Part shown: piece by piece, positions 60,949-64,000 of the stretch
Layout: each line of letters starts with the position of its first letter
Numbering within the stretch: position 1 is the stretch's first letter
Assembly (NCBI RefSeq): GCF_003384935.1
Contig: NZ_QTTQ01000012.1
Location: forward strand, 186,001 to 250,000
Source: Lutibacter oceani
GTDB taxonomy: Bacteria > Bacteroidota > Bacteroidia > Flavobacteriales > Flavobacteriaceae
Direction of reading: 5' to 3'
DNA: 64,000 bases
Notes under the pieces: generated by a model
Told to the model about the DNA's origin: nothing
Database searches by the model: none
What the model saw: only the letters and a program-made list of their open reading frames with translations
Program-made: the position numbers and the translations under genes

Positions 60949-61734
60949 ATGATTTTAATAAGCACAGATAAAAATTCTATTGTAAAAATTGAAAAAGGTG
61001 AATTAATCAGTTACCAAAAAAATGGAGAAGAATTAATGCACCAAAAAGGAAACCCGGGTTGGAGAAATTCTGATACAGAAATGTTTCCAATTATTGGCCC
61101 AACTGAAGCCAACAATTTTAGTGTAGTAACTCCAAAAGGAAATTACAGCCAAGATCAGCATGGGCTTTTAAGAGAATTACATTATACTGCTAAAAATCAA
61201 ACAGAAAACTCTTGCACTTTTATAAAAAAATATACAGCATATACTGCCGTTGAAAATTCAAAATATCCTGAGAAATCTTCTGCCAGGTTACTTTCTTGGC
61301 CTTATAATTTTTCATTCAAAAAAAGTTTTGAGCTAACAAATACATCATTAAAAATTACTTTTGAAGTTATCGCAGAAAAAGGAATGCCTTTTATGTTGGG
61401 ATATCATCCTGCATTTATGCTAAACGGTAATTTAGATGAACTTGTAAAAACTGAAACAAAAGAAGTTACCATACCAGAAATTATGGAAGGTGGTGATACA
61501 GCATACCCCGTTTTAAATACCTCTGAAATTTCATTGCTTAAAAAAACGGGGTTCAATATTAAGATCAAAACTAGAGGTTTTAATAATTTTATGTTATGGA
61601 CACCTGTTAAAAATATGCTGTGTATTGAGCCAATTACTGCGTATCCATATACTGGAGGTGAAATGCTCGCAAAAGAATTATTTAATATTTCTAAAGAATC
61701 AGATATTTTTAAAGTTGAACTTATTCCTTCTTAA
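60949..61734 (+). CDS. aldose 1-epimerase-like protein
   Basis: A 261-residue galactose-mutarotase-fold protein of the YeaD/aldose 1-epimerase-like class: GNPGWRNSDTEMFPIIGPTE, DQHGLLREL, the likely catalytic His in FMLGYHPAFMLNG and the C-terminal Glu in CIEPITAYPYTGGEM. It would interconvert anomers of a hexose or hexose phosphate. It overlaps the convergent peptide-binding protein gene by 14 bases. Confidence 0.85.
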   Translation: MILISTDKNSIVKIEKGELISYQKNGEELMHQKGNPGWRNSDTEMFPIIGPTEANNFSVVTPKGNYSQDQHGLLRELHYTAKNQTENSCTFIKKYTAYTAVENSKYPEKSSARLLSWPYNFSFKKSFELTNTSLKITFEVIAEKGMPFMLGYHPAFMLNGNLDELVKTETKEVTIPEIMEGGDTAYPVLNTSEISLLKKTGFNIKIKTRGFNNFMLWTPVKNMLCIEPITAYPYTGGEMLAKELFNISKESDIFKVELIPS

Positions 61735-63325
61735 CCTTTTTTAAATCCAACAAATTAACAGGGTTTATACCTAAACCTTTAACATTTTTTTGTGTAAACC
61801 GTACCACCTCATCATAATACAAAGGAATTACTGCGGCAGACTCCATAACCAAACTATCCATTTTCTGGTATAGTTTATGTCGTTCTTTATTATTTGTTAT
61901 TGTAATTGAATGTTCATACAAACTATCAAATTCTTTGGAACTATAATGCGTATAATTGGGTCCATTCGGTGAAAAATTCTTACTATGAAAAATAAACAAA
62001 TAATTTTCAGCATCGGGATAATCTGCTACCCAACTTCCTCTAAAAATACTTAATTTACCTTGAACCTTTGTTTGTCTTAATGTTGATGGAGGCATTACAT
62101 CAATGTTTACATTTAATCCTGTTTTTTCAACCTCTCGCTGAATATATTCACACAAATCTAAATATTGACTGTTGGTGCTTATAGTAACTGACGGATTTAA
62201 ATTTCCAGTTTCTTCTATATATTCCTGAACTAATTGTTTGGCCTTTTCAGGTTGGTATGTATAACCTTTCATTTCATTAAAACTAGGCAATCCTTTAGGA
62301 ATAAAACCATTAACTGCTGGAGTTCCAATGCCGTTTCGTAAATACAGAATCATTTTTTCACGGTTAAAACCATAATTTAGTGCTTTTCTAATTTTAATAG
62401 CATGTACTTCTTTTTCTGCTGCATCTAAATAAATACCTAAATACTCTGTATTTAAATAAGGGCTACTAATCATATTTATTTTATCCTGGTAATGCTCTTT
62501 AAGCTTTCCATCTGTTGTTAATAAATCATCTTTAAAAGACGCATCAATACTGCTCATAAAATCAATATTACCTTGTACAAATTGCAAAAATTCACTTTGT
62601 TTATCTGGCAAAAAAGTAATAGCCACAGCTTCTAAATAAGGTAAATTTTGTCCATTTTCATCTTTTTCATAATAACTATGGTTTTTACGAAAAACCAATT
62701 TGGTATTTTCAACCCACAATTTAAACTGAAAAGGTCCGGTACCTATTGGGTTTGCTCTAAATTTATCTCCAAAATATTCCACTGCTTCTTTTGGAATAAC
62801 CGAACAATATTTCATACTCATTAAACTTAAAAACGGTGGAAACGGTTGCTTTAAATTAATCACAAAAGTACTGTCGTTTTTAGCTTCAAATTTTTCAACA
62901 AATTCTAATACCCATTTTCCTGGTGAAGTAACTTCTGGATCAACTAATCTATTAAAACTATATTCAAAATCATTAGCAGTAACCGTTCGTGTAGAATCTT
63001 TACCAAATAAAATATGTTTATGAAATTTAATACCTTTTTTTAATATGAACTCGTATGTTTTTCCTTTATTTGAAATTGTCCAAGATTTGGCAATATCTGG
63101 ATGCACTTCCAATTTTTCATCCAGTTGTACCAAACCATTAAATAATTGATTTGTAACCCAAATAGTTCGTAAATCTTTTGCAAAAGCAGGATCTAAAGTT
63201 GTAATATTTGCGTGTTCATTATACCTAAAAACCTGTAAATCTCTTTTTTTAATTGCTTCATCAGTACAAGAAACCAACAACAGCCAACTAACAGCCAACA
63301 AGCAAATACTACTTTTCAAACCCAT
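61721..63325 (-). CDS. peptide ABC transporter substrate-binding lipoprotein (SBP_bac_5)
   Basis: A 534-residue lipoprotein (signal ending SWLLLVSC) of the DppA/OppA family. Typical stretches are NITTLDPAFAKDLRTIWVTN, TVTANDFEYSFNRLVDPEVT, ANPIGTGPFQFKLWVEN, and IKIRKALNYGFNREKMILYL. It would bind oligopeptides or similar solutes outside the inner membrane. No permease or ATPase genes are adjacent. Its start overlaps the monooxygenase-fold gene by 17 bases; its end overlaps the epimerase-like gene on the other strand. Confidence 0.92.
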   Translation of the reverse strand: MGLKSSICLLAVSWLLLVSCTDEAIKKRDLQVFRYNEHANITTLDPAFAKDLRTIWVTNQLFNGLVQLDEKLEVHPDIAKSWTISNKGKTYEFILKKGIKFHKHILFGKDSTRTVTANDFEYSFNRLVDPEVTSPGKWVLEFVEKFEAKNDSTFVINLKQPFPPFLSLMSMKYCSVIPKEAVEYFGDKFRANPIGTGPFQFKLWVENTKLVFRKNHSYYEKDENGQNLPYLEAVAITFLPDKQSEFLQFVQGNIDFMSSIDASFKDDLLTTDGKLKEHYQDKINMISSPYLNTEYLGIYLDAAEKEVHAIKIRKALNYGFNREKMILYLRNGIGTPAVNGFIPKGLPSFNEMKGYTYQPEKAKQLVQEYIEETGNLNPSVTISTNSQYLDLCEYIQREVEKTGLNVNIDVMPPSTLRQTKVQGKLSIFRGSWVADYPDAENYLFIFHSKNFSPNGPNYTHYSSKEFDSLYEHSITITNNKERHKLYQKMDSLVMESAAVIPLYYDEVVRFTQKNVKGLGINPVNLLDLKKVKKE

Positions 63326-63626
63326 AATCTCGCTCTACTTTACAAATTCTAAGCTGGTATTTTTTATACCAAAGTGTTCTTCCTTTTTCTCGTGCCAATG
63401 TGTGTTCTGCATTGTTTTTCCAATTTAAAATAGCTTCTAAACTTTCCCAATATGATACTGTAATTCCCACATCATTTCTAGCCGATTCCATTCCTAAATA
63501 GCCTTTTTGAAGTTTCGCCAATGCTTCCATTTTTTCAGCTGTTTCCAAATAACCCTCATCAATGTCTGTTCGTAAGGCAGAAAAAACAACTGCGTAATAG
63601 GGTGGTTTTGGTGTATTTGCAATCAT
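63309..63626 (-). CDS. antibiotic biosynthesis monooxygenase (ABM)-fold protein
   Basis: About 105 residues with an ABM-type ferredoxin-like fold: YYAVVFSALRTDIDEGYLET, KMEALAKLQKGYLGMESARN, and the ITVSYWESLEAILNWKNNAE helix-strand pattern typical of the family. Members include small cofactor-free monooxygenases and heme-degrading enzymes; the reaction here is unknown. The ATG at 63626 begins the normal N-terminus; a longer frame would run through the promoter region shared with mtaB. It overlaps the substrate-binding protein gene by 17 bases. Confidence 0.85.
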   Translation of the reverse strand: MIANTPKPPYYAVVFSALRTDIDEGYLETAEKMEALAKLQKGYLGMESARNDVGITVSYWESLEAILNWKNNAEHTLAREKGRTLWYKKYQLRICKVERDYGFEK

Positions 63627-63646
63627 ATTATAAAAATAAAATTCTG

Positions 63647-63654
63647 TACTTTTG
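63647..63654 (+). promoter_or_regulatory. -7 box of mtaB
   Basis: TACTTTTG followed by CA, a perfect TAnnTTTG element, 20 bases before the ATG at 63675 and divergent from the ABM-fold gene. Confidence 0.6.
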
Positions 63655-63674
63655 CACTCGATAAATGTACAAGA

Positions 63675-64000
63675 ATGAGCGCACAAAAAAAAGTCGCATT
63701 TTATACACTTGGGTGTAAACTAAATTTTTCCGAAACTTCAACCATTTCAAGGAGCTTCCAAAACGAAGGTTTTAAACGTGTTGAATTTGAGGAAAAAGCT
63801 GATATATACGTAATTAACACGTGTTCTGTAACCGATAATGCCGATAAACGATTTAAATCTATTGTAAAAGCTGCTTTAAAGAAAAATGAAAAAGCTTTTT
63901 TAATTGCTATTGGCTGTTATGCACAATTAAAACCCGAAGAATTAGCCGCTGTTGATGGTGTAGATTTGGTGTTGGGTGCTACTGAAAAATTTAAAGTTAC
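63675..64000 (+). CDS. mtaB: tRNA t6A37 methylthiotransferase MtaB (5' part, cut by window end)
   Basis: The first 109 residues of a MiaB-family radical SAM enzyme; the gene runs off the window. The N-terminal UPF0004 domain with its three iron-sulfur cysteines is visible: TLGCKLNFSE (C14), VINTCSVTDNADKR (C50) and AIGCYAQLKPEEL (C81). The TLGCKLN and NTCSVT forms are typical of MtaB rather than MiaB or RimO. It adds a methylthio group to t6A37 of ANN-decoding tRNAs. The radical SAM and TRAM domains lie outside the window. Confidence 0.9.
   Translation, partial: MSAQKKVAFYTLGCKLNFSETSTISRSFQNEGFKRVEFEEKADIYVINTCSVTDNADKRFKSIVKAALKKNEKAFLIAIGCYAQLKPEELAAVDGVDLVLGATEKFKV

Overview
The window is a piece of chromosome from a Flavobacteriaceae-like member of the Bacteroidetes. 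Base composition is strongly AT-rich. Promoters carry the Bacteroidetes -7 box TAnnTTTG, usually followed by CA, and Shine-Dalgarno sequences are essentially absent. The gene set is typical of the class: GldI-type peptidyl-prolyl isomerase, DUF6452/DUF6048-like pair, SUI1/YciH, tricorn-like S41 protease, DPP IV. A marine genus such as Lutibacter or Polaribacter would fit, but the genus is a guess. I see no rRNA, tRNA, CRISPR array, insertion sequence, phage or integration site; this is mostly core chromosome with some accessory operons.

Layout. 0-9 kb: DinB-like protein, a paraoxonase-like arylesterase, a TetR-controlled tripartite export operon (TetR, TolC, HlyD, two ABC-2 permeases, no ATPase gene), a pentapeptide-repeat protein, a methyltransferase and a metallo-hydrolase. 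9.2-12.5 kb: the proton-translocating transhydrogenase genes pntAA-pntAB-pntB behind a long leader that looks like an amino-acid attenuator. 12.6-17.5 kb: a conserved protein of unknown role, an ECF sigma/anti-sigma/CpxP-like stress module with an (AAT)18 tract inside the anti-sigma-like gene, and an ABC-F protein. 17.6-28.2 kb: degenerate TlpA-like lipoprotein, DEAD-box helicase, ornithine aminotransferase, cytochrome c, RlmD/RumA-like rRNA methylase with two envelope proteins, a 2OG-Fe(II) oxygenase, SUI1 factor and a nucleoside phosphorylase. 28.3-35.1 kb: tricorn-like protease, cyclophilin-FKBP fusion, lgt, yidD, cysS. 35.2-37.9 kb: a second ECF sigma/anti-sigma operon on the minus strand. 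38-45.5 kb: a glycolipid/glycan-modification island (two GT2 enzymes, a LpxB-N-domain protein, three ArnT-like GT83 enzymes, a membrane protein). 45.5-49.5 kb: PAP2 phosphatase plus three envelope peptidyl-prolyl isomerases and a DHH phosphoesterase. 49.6-64 kb: PhoD-like phosphatase, ndk, DUF721/recF, TPR protein, ribH, mutL, two rhomboids, an exo/endonuclease-family protein, DPP IV, aldose epimerase-like protein, peptide-binding lipoprotein, a monooxygenase-fold protein and the start of mtaB.

The points I find most worth a second look: (1) the pnt leader, with a short open frame containing a run of Val/Leu/Ile/Thr codons in the loop of one hairpin, followed by a hairpin plus T-tract, which is the architecture of an ilv/thr attenuator placed before a transhydrogenase; (2) the same AAC-N16-CGTC promoter in front of both ECF sigma genes, suggesting two autoregulated envelope-stress modules with the same promoter grammar; (3) the GT83/GT2 island; (4) several genes whose -7 box lies only 4-6 bases before the start codon, which predicts leaderless mRNAs; (5) a bacterial paraoxonase with all the key residues of PON1; and (6) a MutL whose endonuclease motifs are degenerate.
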